Shown here piece after piece: positions 40,627 to 49,324 of a DNA stretch of 64,000 nt. The notes under the pieces were generated by a model that searched no databases, was not told the DNA's origin, and saw only the letters and a program-made list of their open reading frames with translations. The stretch is from Streptomyces vietnamensis. GTDB taxonomy: Bacteria > Actinomycetota > Actinomycetes > Streptomycetales > Streptomycetaceae. A program made the translations under genes and the position numbers. Where the stretch lies: contig NZ_CP010407.1 of the NCBI RefSeq assembly GCF_000830005.1, positions 6,956,001-7,020,000 of the forward strand. The letters run 5' to 3'. Numbering within the stretch: the stretch's first letter is position 1; the number at the start of each line of letters is the position of its first letter.

Positions 40627-42264
40627 ATGACTGCAACCCTCGTCGCCAAGGACCTCGCCGCCGGCCACGGCGAACGCACCCTCTTCGCCGGGCTCGACCT
40701 CGTCGTCGCCCCCGGCGACGTCATCGGCCTCGTCGGCGTCAACGGCGCCGGCAAGTCGACCCTGCTGCGGCTGCTCGCCGGGCTCGACACCCCGGAGGAG
40801 GGCGAGCTGCGGCTCTCCCCGCCGACCGCCGCCGTCGGCCACCTCCCGCAGGAGCCCGAGCGGCGCGCGGGGGAGACCGTGCGGGAGTTCCTCGCCCGCC
40901 GCACCGGCGTCGCCGCCGCCCAGGCCGCCATGGACGAGGCCACCCAGGGGCTCGTCGACGGCACGCCCGGCGCCGACGACGCGTACGCGACCACCCTGGA
41001 ACGCTGGCTGAACCTCGGCGGCGCCGACCTCGACGAGCGCGCCGAGGAGGTCGCCGACTCCCTCGGCCTCACCGTCGGCCTCGACCAGCCGATGACCGCC
41101 CTCTCCGGCGGCCAGGCCGCCCGTGCAGGCCTCGCCTCGCTGCTCCTCTCCCGCTACGACGTCTTCCTGCTCGACGAGCCCACCAACGACCTCGACCTCG
41201 AAGGCCTGGAGCGCCTGGAGGCCTTCGTGAAGGGGCTGCGCGCCGGTACGGTCGTCGTCAGCCACGACCGCGAGTTCCTCACCCGCACCGTCACCAAGGT
41301 CCTCGAACTCGACCTCGCCCAGCAGCAGATCACCCTGTACGGCGGCGGTTACGAGGCGTACCTGGAGGAGCGGGACACCGCCCGGCGGCACGCGCGCGAG
41401 GAGTACGAGGAGTACGCCGGCAAGAAGGCCGCCCTGGAGGCGCGCGGCCACATGCAGCGGTCCTGGATGACGCAGGGCGTCAAGAACGCCCGCCGCAAGG
41501 CCACCGACAGCGACAAGCTTGGCCGCAACGCCCGCAGCGAGGCCAGCGAGAAGCAGGCCGCGAAGGCCCGGCAGACCCAGCGCATGATCGAGCGCCTCGA
41601 CGTCGTCGAGGAGCCCCGCAAGGAGTGGGAGCTGCGCATGGAGATCGCCGCCGCGCCCCGCTCGGGCTCGGTCGTCGCGACCCTGCGCGAGGCCGAGGTG
41701 CGCCGCGGCGACTTCTCCTTCGGCCCCGTCACCCTCCAGATCGACTGGGCCGACCGGGTCGCCGTCACCGGGGCCAACGGCGCCGGGAAGTCGACCCTGC
41801 TCGCCGCCCTCCTCGGCCGTCTCCCGCTGGACTCCGGCGACGCGGTCCTCGGCTCGGGCGTCGTCGTCGGCGAGGTCGACCAGGCCCGGAAGCTGTTCCA
41901 CGGCACGGAGACGCTCCTGGAGGCGTTCTGCGCGGCCGTGCCCGACACCGAGCCCGCCGAGGTCCGCACGCTGCTCGCCAAGTTCGGCCTGAAGGCCGTC
42001 CACGTGCTGCGGCCCGCCACCACGCTCTCCCCGGGCGAGCGGACGCGCGCCGCGCTCGCCCTGCTCCAGGGCCGGGGCGTGAACCTCCTCGTCCTCGACG
42101 AGCCGACCAACCACCTGGACCTGCCGGCCATCGAGCAGCTGGAGTCCGCCCTCGACTCGTACACCGGCACGCTGCTGCTCGTCACCCACGACCGGCGCAT
42201 GCTCGACGCGGTCCGCACCACCCGCCGCATCGAGGTCGCCGACGGCAAGGTGACCGAGCTGTGA
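40627..42264 (+). CDS. ABC-F family ATPase
   Basis: This 545-aa protein has two ABC domains and no membrane segment. Domain one has GVNGAGKST (about 38-46), a LSGGQAARA signature and FLLDEPTNDLD. Domain two has GANGAGKST, LSPGERTRA (SGG replaced by SPG) and LVLDEPTNHLD. A long charged linker carries ARGHMQRSWMTQGVKNARRKATDSDK. It is a second, distinct ABC-F from the one at 14461, closer to housekeeping translation-factor types. The comB gene follows 28 bases later. Confidence 0.9.
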   Translation: MTATLVAKDLAAGHGERTLFAGLDLVVAPGDVIGLVGVNGAGKSTLLRLLAGLDTPEEGELRLSPPTAAVGHLPQEPERRAGETVREFLARRTGVAAAQAAMDEATQGLVDGTPGADDAYATTLERWLNLGGADLDERAEEVADSLGLTVGLDQPMTALSGGQAARAGLASLLLSRYDVFLLDEPTNDLDLEGLERLEAFVKGLRAGTVVVSHDREFLTRTVTKVLELDLAQQQITLYGGGYEAYLEERDTARRHAREEYEEYAGKKAALEARGHMQRSWMTQGVKNARRKATDSDKLGRNARSEASEKQAAKARQTQRMIERLDVVEEPRKEWELRMEIAAAPRSGSVVATLREAEVRRGDFSFGPVTLQIDWADRVAVTGANGAGKSTLLAALLGRLPLDSGDAVLGSGVVVGEVDQARKLFHGTETLLEAFCAAVPDTEPAEVRTLLAKFGLKAVHVLRPATTLSPGERTRAALALLQGRGVNLLVLDEPTNHLDLPAIEQLESALDSYTGTLLLVTHDRRMLDAVRTTRRIEVADGKVTEL

Positions 42265-42292
42265 GCACGGACGCGTCCGTACGCGGTCCGCG

Positions 42293-43021
42293 GTGACGGT
42301 CTCCTTCGGCTGGGGGCCCGTCGAGGCGCGGGCCCTCGCCCCGGCGGCCGCCTGCGTGGTCGTGGTCGACGTGCTGTCCTTCACCACGGCCGTCGGCGTC
42401 GCCGTCGAGGGCGGCACCGCCGTCCTCCCGTACCGCTGGAGGGACGCCACGGCCGCCGCGTACGCGCGGGAGAAGGACGCCGTCCTCGCCGTCGGCCGGA
42501 GCGAGGCCACCCCGGCGCACCCCTGGACGCTCTCCCCGGCCGCCCTGCGCGCGGCCCCGAGGCCGCCGCGCCTGGTCCTGCCGTCCCCGAACGGCTCCAC
42601 CATCGCGGCCGAGGCCGCCTCGGGCGGCGCGCGCGTCGTCGCCGCCTCCCTGCGCAACCACTCGGCCGTCGCCCGCCGGCTCGCCGACCGGGGCTACGGC
42701 ACGGCGGACCGCCCGCTCGCCGTCATCGCCTCGGGCGAGCGGTGGCCCGACGGCTCGCTGCGCCCGGCCCTGGAGGACCTGCTGGGCGCGGGAGCGGTGC
42801 TCTCCGCTTTCGTGCGGACGCACACCCTGACCCCGGAGGCGACCGCGGCGGCCACGCTGTGGGACGCGACCGAGGACCCGGTCGCCGTCTTGCACGGCTG
42901 CGACTCGGGCCGTGAACTGTACGAGTACGGCTTTCCGCAGGACGTGGCCGTGGCCGCCGAGATCGACACCTCGGCAGTCGTTCCCGTCCTCGTGGAGGGC
43001 GCATTCCAGGAGGCACCATGA
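42293..43021 (+). CDS. comB: ComB-type 2-phosphosulfolactate phosphatase family protein
   Basis: This 242-aa protein matches the ComB family: VVVVDVLSFTTAVGVAVEGG (about residues 22-41), LPSPNGSTIA (about 92-101), VIASGERWPDGSLRPALEDLLGAGAV and a late DVAVAAEIDTSAVVPVL. ComB removes phosphate from 2-phosphosulfolactate in coenzyme M-type pathways; in Streptomyces the substrate is uncertain because coenzyme M is not expected. No comA or comC is nearby. GTG 42293 is the start and its stop overlaps the next gene. Confidence 0.85.
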   Translation: MTVSFGWGPVEARALAPAAACVVVVDVLSFTTAVGVAVEGGTAVLPYRWRDATAAAYAREKDAVLAVGRSEATPAHPWTLSPAALRAAPRPPRLVLPSPNGSTIAAEAASGGARVVAASLRNHSAVARRLADRGYGTADRPLAVIASGERWPDGSLRPALEDLLGAGAVLSAFVRTHTLTPEATAAATLWDATEDPVAVLHGCDSGRELYEYGFPQDVAVAAEIDTSAVVPVLVEGAFQEAP

Positions 43022-43419
43022 CCGACCTACTGACCCGGCTGACCGAGATGCTGGACGATCTGGACGCCGACGTGGACGAGACGATCGACCTCGCCGACGA
43101 GATCGCGGCCTCGGGCGACGCCGGTCTCCTGCCGCGCCTCCAGGCGGAGCTGGACCGCGTCATCGCCGAGCGGAACTTCTACGCGCGGGAGCTCCTCGGC
43201 GGCGTCCTCGCCGCCCTCGGCGGCCCGGACGTCCTCCCGGCCCTGATCCGTGCCTCCGCCGTCGACCTCGGGGACGACCAGGACGGCCTGGCCACCGAGA
43301 TCGTCGAGCTGGTCCAGGCGGACCCGAAGGCGGCCCGCCGTCTCCTCCAGCCGATGACGGAGGACGACGACCTGTCCGTCGCCAACCGCGCCGACTGGGC
43401 GCTGCGCTTCCTCCCGTAA
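43018..43419 (+). CDS. Hypothetical helical protein coupled to comB
   Basis: This 133-aa acidic protein is predicted to be all helical with HEAT-like alternation (LTRLTEMLDDLDADVDETIDLADEIAASGDAGLLPRL; VLPALIRASAVDL; WALRFL). It overlaps comB by ATGA and is followed by a strong terminator, so it ends the operon. Similar proteins of unknown function occur in actinomycetes. No catalytic motif is visible. Confidence 0.7.
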   Translation: MTDLLTRLTEMLDDLDADVDETIDLADEIAASGDAGLLPRLQAELDRVIAERNFYARELLGGVLAALGGPDVLPALIRASAVDLGDDQDGLATEIVELVQADPKAARRLLQPMTEDDDLSVANRADWALRFLP

Positions 43420-43439
43420 GCAGGGCGGTCGCACGCGAA

Positions 43440-43470
43440 GAGGCCACAGCCCGGTGGGGGCTGTGGCCTC
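43440..43470 (+). terminator. Terminator after the ABC-F/comB operon
   Basis: GAGGCCACAGCCC (43440-43452) pairs with GGGCTGTGGCCTC (43458-43470), 13 perfect base pairs around a five-base loop. It lies between convergent genes. Confidence 0.85.
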
Positions 43471-43496
43471 GTTCATGCGGACGCGGGGGGCAGGGT

Positions 43497-43946
43497 CTAC
43501 CAGTAGGGGCTGCAGTCGACGGCGCCGGTGCCGCTGTCCTTGAGGCACACGCGGTAGTAGTAGCCGCTGCCGCCGAGCATGTTGGACCAGTCCGAACCCG
43601 GGTCCGGGATCGTCACCGAGAGACTGCGGACGAGCGGGCCGGCGTAGCCGTTGTGCTTCTCGATGTAGCCGTAGTGGTCCCACCAGTTGTCGGGGCCGTA
43701 GGGGTCGGTGACGCGGACCCAGGCGGCCTGACACGCGGCCGACCAGCGCAGCTCGGCCTTGTCGATGCCGTCGGAGACGGACGCCTTGGTGACGGCGTCC
43801 TTGTCGCAGGCCTGCGAGACGGGGCCGAGGTTGTCGCAGCCGGCGCCGGAGCAGCCGGCGGCGTACGAGGTGCCGGCGAGCGGGACCAGGGCCATGGTCA
43901 TCGCGGCGGCGGAGACTCCCGCCATCTTCGCGATCATGCGCTTCAT
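43497..43946 (-). CDS. Secreted DUF2690 protein
   Basis: This 149-aa protein has a signal peptide (MKRMIAKMAGVSAAAMTMAL..., cleavage near SYA-A, about residue 29) and a DUF2690 domain: CSGAGCDNLGPVSQACDKDAVT, then AELRWSAACQAAWVRV. Five to six Cys residues probably form disulfides after export. DUF2690 proteins are common in Streptomyces; their function is unknown. The start at ATG 43946 is preceded by a GGGAG-like site. Confidence 0.85.
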   Translation of the reverse strand: MKRMIAKMAGVSAAAMTMALVPLAGTSYAAGCSGAGCDNLGPVSQACDKDAVTKASVSDGIDKAELRWSAACQAAWVRVTDPYGPDNWWDHYGYIEKHNGYAGPLVRSLSVTIPDPGSDWSNMLGGSGYYYRVCLKDSGTGAVDCSPYW

Positions 43947-44075
43947 CTGAGGGTGATACCTCCGGGAGAAGGAACGTCTGACGGCCTTCCGCGGAGGCCG
44001 GAGATGATCTTGGTTCCTTGTCCTGCGCGCGTCAATGGAAAAAACGGACGACCTGGTTCTACGGCCGGTGGACGC

Positions 44076-44119
44076 GAGTCGTCCCCGCACACGTCGATCG
44101 GTGTGTACGGGGACGACTC
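44076..44119 (-). terminator. Terminator downstream of tex
   Basis: GAGTCGTCCCCG (44076-44087) pairs perfectly with CGGGGACGACTC (44108-44119); inside, CACAC (44088-44092) pairs with GTGTG (44101-44105). It lies about 40 bases after the tex stop codon on the minus strand. Its outer sequence resembles the start of some type I-E CRISPR repeats, but only one copy exists. Confidence 0.75.
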
Positions 44120-44157
44120 CGGCAGTACGGTCGGAAACCGCCTCCGACCTGCGCGTT

Positions 44158-46590
44158 CTATCGGCGCTTGGCGCCGCCCTCGCCGAGCAGGCCGGCCTTG
44201 CGCAGGGCGTCCGCCATCGCGCTGTTCGCGGGCGCGGGCGCCGCCGAACGGTCCCGGCCGCCCCGGTCGTTCCGGTTGCCGCCCCGGTCCCCGCGGTCGT
44301 TCCGGTTCCCGCCCTCGGACCGGCGGCCGCCACCGCCCTGACGCTGCTGCGGCGGCCGGCCGGAGCGCTCGCCCCGGTCGCCCCGGTCGCGCTTGGGCGC
44401 ACCGCCCTGGCCGTCGGCGCCCGGCTCGTCGTCCAGCCGCAGCGTCAGCGAGATCCGCTTGCGCGGGACGTCCACGTCCAGGACCTTCACCTTGACCACG
44501 TCACCGGGCTTCACCACGTCGCGCGGGTCCTTGACGAAGGTCTTCGACATCGCCGACACGTGGACCAGACCGTCCTGGTGCACGCCGATGTCCACGAACG
44601 CGCCGAACGCGGCCACGTTGGTGACGACGCCCTCCAGGACCATCCCGGACGCCAGGTCGCCGATCTTCTCGACGCCCTCCTTGAAGGTGGCCGTACGGAA
44701 CGCCGGACGCGGGTCGCGGCCCGGCTTCTCCAGCTCGCGCAGGATGTCCGTCACCGTCGGCAGACCGAAGGTCTCGTCGACGAAGTCGTCGGCCCGCAGC
44801 GAGCGCAGCGTGCCCGTGTCGCCGATCAGCGCCGCGACCTCGCCGCCCGTCGCCTTCACCATCCGGCGCACCACCGGGTACGCCTCCGGGTGCACCGAGG
44901 AGGCGTCCAGCGGGTCGTCGCCGCCGCGGATGCGCAGGAAGCCCGCGCACTGCTCGTACGCCTTCGGACCGAGCCGCGCCACGTCCTTGAGCGCCTTGCG
45001 GGAGCGGAAGGGGCCGTTGGCGTCCCGGTGCGCGACGATGTTCTCCGCGAGACCGGAGCTGATGCCCGAGACCCGCGAAAGCAGCGGCGCGGAGGCGGTG
45101 TTGACGTCCACGCCGACACCGTTCACACAGTCCTCGACCACCGCGTCGAGGGAGCGCGAGAGCTTCACCTCGGCCAGGTCGTGCTGGTACTGGCCGACGC
45201 CGATGGACTTCGGGTCGATCTTCACCAGCTCCGCGAGCGGGTCCTGGAGCCGCCGGGCGATGGAGACGGCGCCGCGCAACGACACGTCCAGGTCCGGGAG
45301 TTCCTGCGAGGCGAAGGCGGAGGCCGAGTAGACCGAGGCGCCCGCTTCCGAGACCATCACCTTCGTCAGCTTCAACTCGGGGTGCTTGGCGAGGAGTTCG
45401 GCCGCCAGCTTGTCGGTCTCGCGGGAGGCCGTGCCGTTGCCGATCGCGATCAGCTCGACCGCGTGCTCCTTCGCGAGCCGTGCCAGCTTCTCGAGCGCCT
45501 GGTCCCACTTGTTGGCGGGGACGTGCGGGTAGATCGTGTCGGTGGCGACGACCTTGCCGGTCGCGTCGACGACGGCGACCTTCACGCCCGTGCGGAAACC
45601 GGGGTCGAGCCCGAGCGTCGCCCGGGTGCCGGCCGGCGCGGCGAGCAGCAGGTCCCGCAGGTTCGCCGCGAAGACCCGGACAGCCTCGTCCTCGGCGGCC
45701 GTCCGCAGCCGCAGCCGCAGGTCGATCCCCAGGTGCACCAGGATGCGCGTCCGCCAGGCCCAACGGACCGTGTCCTGGAGCCACTTGTCCCCGGGGCGGC
45801 CCCGGTCGGCGACGCCGAAGCGACCCGCGACGATCCCCTCGTACGAGGAAGGCCCCTCGGTCGGCTCCTCCGGTTCGAGCTCCAGGCTGAGGGCGTCCTC
45901 CTTCTCGCCGCGCAGCATGGCGAGCACCCGGTGCGAGGGCAGCGCCGTGAAGGGCTCGGCGAAGTCGAAGTAGTCGGCGAACTTCGCTCCCGCCTCCTCC
46001 TGCCCCTCGCGCACCTTCGCCACCAGGCGTCCGCGGCCCCACATGCGCTCGCGCAGCTCGCCGATGAGGTCGGCGTCCTCGGAGAACTTCTCGGCGAGGA
46101 TCGCCCGCGCGCCCTCCAGGGCAGCGGCGGCGTCCGCGACGCCCTTGTCGGCGTCCACGAAGGCCGCGGCGGCGGCCGCCGGCTCGACGGACGGATCGGC
46201 GAGCAGGCCCTCGGCCAGCGGCTCCAGACCGGCCTCGCGGGCGATCTGGGCCTTCGTCCGGCGCTTCGGCTTGAACGGCAGGTAGATGTCCTCCAGGCGC
46301 GCCTTGGTGTCGGCGGCCCGGATGCTCGCCTCCAGCGCGTCCGTCAGCTTGCCCTGCTCGCGGACCGAGTCGAGGATCGCCGACCGGCGGTCCTCCAGCT
46401 CGCGCAGATAGCGCAGCCGCTCCTCCAGGGTGCGCAGCTGCGCGTCGTCGAGCATCTCGGTCGCTTCCTTGCGGTAGCGCGCGATGAACGGCACGGTCGA
46501 ACCGCCGTCGAGGAGCTCGACGGCTGCCTTCACCTGTCGCTCGCGTACGCCGAGCTCCTCGGCGATCCTTGCTTCGATGGACGTCGTCAC
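44158..46590 (-). CDS. tex: Tex family RNA-binding transcription accessory protein
   Basis: This 810-aa protein has the Tex layout: an N-terminal helical domain ([20 protein letters not shown] near residue 30), a YqgF/RNaseH-like core ([17 protein letters not shown] and [20 protein letters not shown]), helix-hairpin-helix units ([30 protein letters not shown]) and a C-terminal S1 domain ([31 protein letters not shown]). The tail after the S1 domain is extended and rich in Arg, Gly, Asp and Asn. Tex associates with RNA polymerase and nucleic acid. I prefer GTG 46590; a TTG at 46620 is possible. Confidence 0.94.
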   Translation of the reverse strand: MTTSIEARIAEELGVRERQVKAAVELLDGGSTVPFIARYRKEATEMLDDAQLRTLEERLRYLRELEDRRSAILDSVREQGKLTDALEASIRAADTKARLEDIYLPFKPKRRTKAQIAREAGLEPLAEGLLADPSVEPAAAAAAFVDADKGVADAAAALEGARAILAEKFSEDADLIGELRERMWGRGRLVAKVREGQEEAGAKFADYFDFAEPFTALPSHRVLAMLRGEKEDALSLELEPEEPTEGPSSYEGIVAGRFGVADRGRPGDKWLQDTVRWAWRTRILVHLGIDLRLRLRTAAEDEAVRVFAANLRDLLLAAPAGTRATLGLDPGFRTGVKVAVVDATGKVVATDTIYPHVPANKWDQALEKLARLAKEHAVELIAIGNGTASRETDKLAAELLAKHPELKLTKVMVSEAGASVYSASAFASQELPDLDVSLRGAVSIARRLQDPLAELVKIDPKSIGVGQYQHDLAEVKLSRSLDAVVEDCVNGVGVDVNTASAPLLSRVSGISSGLAENIVAHRDANGPFRSRKALKDVARLGPKAYEQCAGFLRIRGGDDPLDASSVHPEAYPVVRRMVKATGGEVAALIGDTGTLRSLRADDFVDETFGLPTVTDILRELEKPGRDPRPAFRTATFKEGVEKIGDLASGMVLEGVVTNVAAFGAFVDIGVHQDGLVHVSAMSKTFVKDPRDVVKPGDVVKVKVLDVDVPRKRISLTLRLDDEPGADGQGGAPKRDRGDRGERSGRPPQQRQGGGGRRSEGGNRNDRGDRGGNRNDRGGRDRSAAPAPANSAMADALRKAGLLGEGGAKRR

Positions 46591-46697
46591 GGTGTCCCGA
46601 CTCGCCTTCTCGTGCCTCAAGCTTGCGAGTGCATTCTGCCGGGTCGGTCACCCGTACGCGGTAACCGACCCGTCCCGCGCGCGTCCCCGGGGCCTGT

Positions 46698-47564
46698 TCA
46701 GCCCTTGCCGACCAGGTCCGCCGGGAAGGCGCCCGCGCCGGCCGCCGTCATCAGGAAGCCGCGCGCCAGCTCGGTGAGGCGCTCGACCCCGGCCGCGCCG
46801 AGGTGCTCGTACGGAGCGGAGTCCAGTCGGTCGGTGTGGTCCTCCAGCTCGGCGCGCAGGGCCGTGCCCGACTCCGTCAGCTCGCCGTCGGCGTCGAGGA
46901 GCCCGCGCTCGCGCAGCCGCTCCGTGGCCGCGTCCCAGTCGGCGCGTCGCCAGCCGCGCGTGCCGAGGACCCAGCGCGGGGCCATGCCCTTGCCGGTGGC
47001 GGTGTGCGAGGCGAGGGCCTCGACGGGGTCGAGCCCCGCGGAGAGCAGCGCCGCGAGGTGACCGTCGCCCCGGTGCTCGCGGAGCAGGGTGGCGGCGTAC
47101 CAGTACGCGAGGTGGGGCTGCTCGGGCACCGGCAGGTCGGCGTTGGCCGAGTAGAGCGGCCGGGCGTGCCGGGTGCAGGCCTCGGTGGCGCGCAGGGCGA
47201 GCTCCGCCGCCTCGGCCATCTCCGCGGAGGCGAGGGCCTCGTCGCCGAGCAGCCGGCGCAGGGTCGTGTCGGCGGTCCGCAGCCGCGCGTCGAGGACCTC
47301 GGCGGGGGAGGCGGTCTCCCAGACGGCCGGGAGGTGCCGCGCGAGGAAGTCGTGGCTGTAGTTGTAGAAGGTCGCGGCGACCGTGCCCGCGCCGACCGCG
47401 CCGAGCGCCGAGCTCCGCGCGGCGAGCCGCATCGCGCTCGGGTCGGTGAATCCGAGGGCGCCGAACTCGCGGTCCAGGTCGGGCGAGAAGTACAGCGTGG
47501 AGTGGATCGGGTTGAGGGCGTTGTGGCAGCGGCGGCCCGCGCGCGGGGGAAGAGCAGTCGTCAT
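46698..47564 (-). CDS. SCO6745 family protein
   Basis: This 288-aa soluble protein matches the actinobacterial family named after SCO6745. Conserved segments are CHNALNPIHSTLYFSPDLDREF at the start, GTVAATFYNYSHDFLARHLP, HLAYWYAATLLREHRGDGHLAALL and GTRGWRRADWDAATERLRERGLL. The second half resembles winged-helix MarR-like proteins. The function is unknown. A perfect TetR-type palindrome lies 12 bases upstream of its ATG. Confidence 0.83.
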   Translation of the reverse strand: MTTALPPRAGRRCHNALNPIHSTLYFSPDLDREFGALGFTDPSAMRLAARSSALGAVGAGTVAATFYNYSHDFLARHLPAVWETASPAEVLDARLRTADTTLRRLLGDEALASAEMAEAAELALRATEACTRHARPLYSANADLPVPEQPHLAYWYAATLLREHRGDGHLAALLSAGLDPVEALASHTATGKGMAPRWVLGTRGWRRADWDAATERLRERGLLDADGELTESGTALRAELEDHTDRLDSAPYEHLGAAGVERLTELARGFLMTAAGAGAFPADLVGKG

Positions 47565-47576
47565 GGGACCGAACGT

Positions 47577-47592
47577 TACCGACTGGTCGGTA
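47577..47592. promoter_or_regulatory. Perfect palindrome upstream of the SCO6745-like gene
   Basis: TACCGAC-TG-GTCGGTA has perfect seven-base arms. It lies 12 bases upstream of the SCO6745-like start (47564) and about 100 bases from the divergent glxA-like start. TetR-family repressors often use such sites. No tetR gene is adjacent. Confidence 0.6.
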
Positions 47593-47689
47593 CGACGGGA
47601 ACAGTCGGACCGTGCGAGCCGTCGGCACGGCAGAAAAGGTGGGTTCCCCGTCGTTGCGGACGCGGTGCGGCCCCGCCGAGGATGGAGCC

Positions 47690-48670
47690 ATGCCCCAGCG
47701 ACCCGTCCTCGTCGTCCTCTTCGACGACGTCCAGAGCCTCGACGTCACCGGCCCCGTCGAGGTGTTCGCCGGTGCCGGACGTGCCGCCGGGGACCCGTCC
47801 GCGTACCCGATCCGCACGGCCTCCCTGGACGGCGGCCCGGTCCGTACGCGCAGCGGACTGCGCCTGCTCCCCGACACCGCCCTCGACGACGCCGTCGCCG
47901 ACGGGCCCCCGCACACCCTCGTCGTCCCCGGCGGCGAGGGCACCCGCACCCCCGACCCGGCCCTGATCGACTGGCTGCGCGTCCACGCCCCCGAGGCCGG
48001 ACGCCTGGTCTCCGTCTGCACCGGGGCCCTGCTCCTCGCCGAGGCCGGGCTCCTCGACGGACACCGGGCCACGACCCACTGGAACGCCTGCGACCACCTC
48101 GCCCGATGCCACCCCGAGGTCGACGTGGACCCGGACCCGATCTTCGTGCGGGACGGACGCCTTTCCACCTCCGCGGGCGTCACCGCGGGCATCGACCTGG
48201 CCCTCGCCCTCGTCGAGGAGGACCTCGGCCGGGACGTCGCCCTCACCGTCGCCCGCCACCTCGTCGTCTTCCTGCGCCGCCCCGGCAACCAGGCCCAGTT
48301 CAGCGCCCAGCTGTCCGCCCAGACCGCCCGCCGGGAGCCGCTGCGGGACCTCCAGGCCTGGATCACCGAGCACCCCGAGGCGGACCTCTCCGTCGACTCC
48401 CTCGCCGCCCGCGCCCGGCTCTCGCCCCGCCACTTCGCCCGCGCCTTCCACGCCGAGACCGGCACCCCGCCAGGCCGCTATGTCGACCGGGTCCGGCTCG
48501 AACACGCCCGCCGCCTCCTGGAGGAGTCCTCGCGCGGCGTCGAGGAGGTCGCCCGCGCCTCCGGGTACGGCACGCCCGAGGCCATGCGCCGCGCCTTCCT
48601 GAAAGTCCTGGGGACCGGCCCGGCGGAGTACCGCCGCCGCTTCCACTCGCCCATCGACCGAGTCAACTGA
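47690..48670 (+). CDS. GlxA family transcriptional regulator (DJ-1/PfpI plus AraC)
   Basis: This 326-aa protein has an N-terminal DJ-1/PfpI domain (about 5-180; VLFDDVQSLDVTGPVEVFAGAG, SVCTGALLLAEAGLLDG with the nucleophile-elbow Cys) and a C-terminal AraC DNA-binding domain (DSLAARARLSPRHFARAFHAETG; VARASGYGTPEAMRRAFLKVLG). The next gene encodes a stand-alone DJ-1/PfpI protein, so it probably regulates that gene. The ATG at 47690 follows GAGGATGGAG. Confidence 0.9.
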   Translation: MPQRPVLVVLFDDVQSLDVTGPVEVFAGAGRAAGDPSAYPIRTASLDGGPVRTRSGLRLLPDTALDDAVADGPPHTLVVPGGEGTRTPDPALIDWLRVHAPEAGRLVSVCTGALLLAEAGLLDGHRATTHWNACDHLARCHPEVDVDPDPIFVRDGRLSTSAGVTAGIDLALALVEEDLGRDVALTVARHLVVFLRRPGNQAQFSAQLSAQTARREPLRDLQAWITEHPEADLSVDSLAARARLSPRHFARAFHAETGTPPGRYVDRVRLEHARRLLEESSRGVEEVARASGYGTPEAMRRAFLKVLGTGPAEYRRRFHSPIDRVN

Positions 48671-48681
48671 AAGGAAGTACC

Positions 48682-49323
48682 GTGCAGATCGCCGTCCTGC
48701 TCTACGACCGCTTCACCACCCTCGACGCCGTCGGGGCGTACGAGCTCCTCGCCCGCCTCCCCGGGGCCGAGACCGTGTTCGTGGCCAAGGAGGCCGGTCC
48801 GGTCCGCAACGACCAGGGCAGCCTCGCGCTCGTCGCCGACCGGAGCCTCGCCGAAGTGCCGCGCCCGGACATCGTCCTGGTCCCCGGCGGCCCCGACGCG
48901 CGGGTGGCCATGGACGACCCGGAGATCCTCGACTGGCTCCGTACCGCCGACGCCACCAGCACCTGGACCACCTCCGTCTGCACCGGCTCGCTGATCCTCG
49001 CCTCGGCGGGCCTGCTGAAGGACCGCCGGGCGACCACCCACTGGCTCGCCTTCGACGAACTGCGGGCGCTCGGCGTCGAACCCACCGGCGAGCGGGTCGT
49101 CTTCGACGGCAAGTACGTCACGGCCGCCGGCGTCTCCTCCGGCATCGACATGGCGCTGCACCTGCTCGGCCGGATCGCCGGGGACGAGACCGCCCAGACG
49201 ATCCAGCTGCTCACCGAGTACGACCCGCAGCCGCCGTACGACGCGGGCTCCCCGGAGAAGGCCCCGGCCGCGATCGTCGCGCACTGGCGCGGACGGCCCG
49301 TCGAGTCGCTCCCGCAGAGCTGA
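48682..49323 (+). CDS. DJ-1/PfpI family protein, isonitrile hydratase-like
   Basis: This 213-aa protein has the DJ-1/PfpI fold: AVLLYDRFTTLDAVGAYELLARL, VLVPGGPDARVAMDD, and TTSVCTGSLILASAGLLKDRRATTHWLAF with the nucleophilic Cys near residue 100. The segment after the Cys and the THW motif resemble isonitrile hydratase (InhA), which hydrates isonitriles to N-formyl amines; glutamine amidotransferase-like and other DJ-1 functions are alternatives. The GTG at 48682 has AAGGAAG upstream. It lies 11 bases after the regulator gene. Confidence 0.83.
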   Translation: MQIAVLLYDRFTTLDAVGAYELLARLPGAETVFVAKEAGPVRNDQGSLALVADRSLAEVPRPDIVLVPGGPDARVAMDDPEILDWLRTADATSTWTTSVCTGSLILASAGLLKDRRATTHWLAFDELRALGVEPTGERVVFDGKYVTAAGVSSGIDMALHLLGRIAGDETAQTIQLLTEYDPQPPYDAGSPEKAPAAIVAHWRGRPVESLPQS

Positions 49324-49324
49324 C

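Noticed and set aside
36819..41072. A minus-strand open frame of about 1400 codons
   Set aside because: It crosses terminators, promoters and five genes on both strands; it reflects base composition only.
44076..44119. Possible CRISPR repeat remnant (GTCGTCCCCGCACAC...)
   Set aside because: The outer bases resemble a type I-E repeat, but there is one copy, no spacers and no cas genes. Symmetry and position fit a tex terminator.
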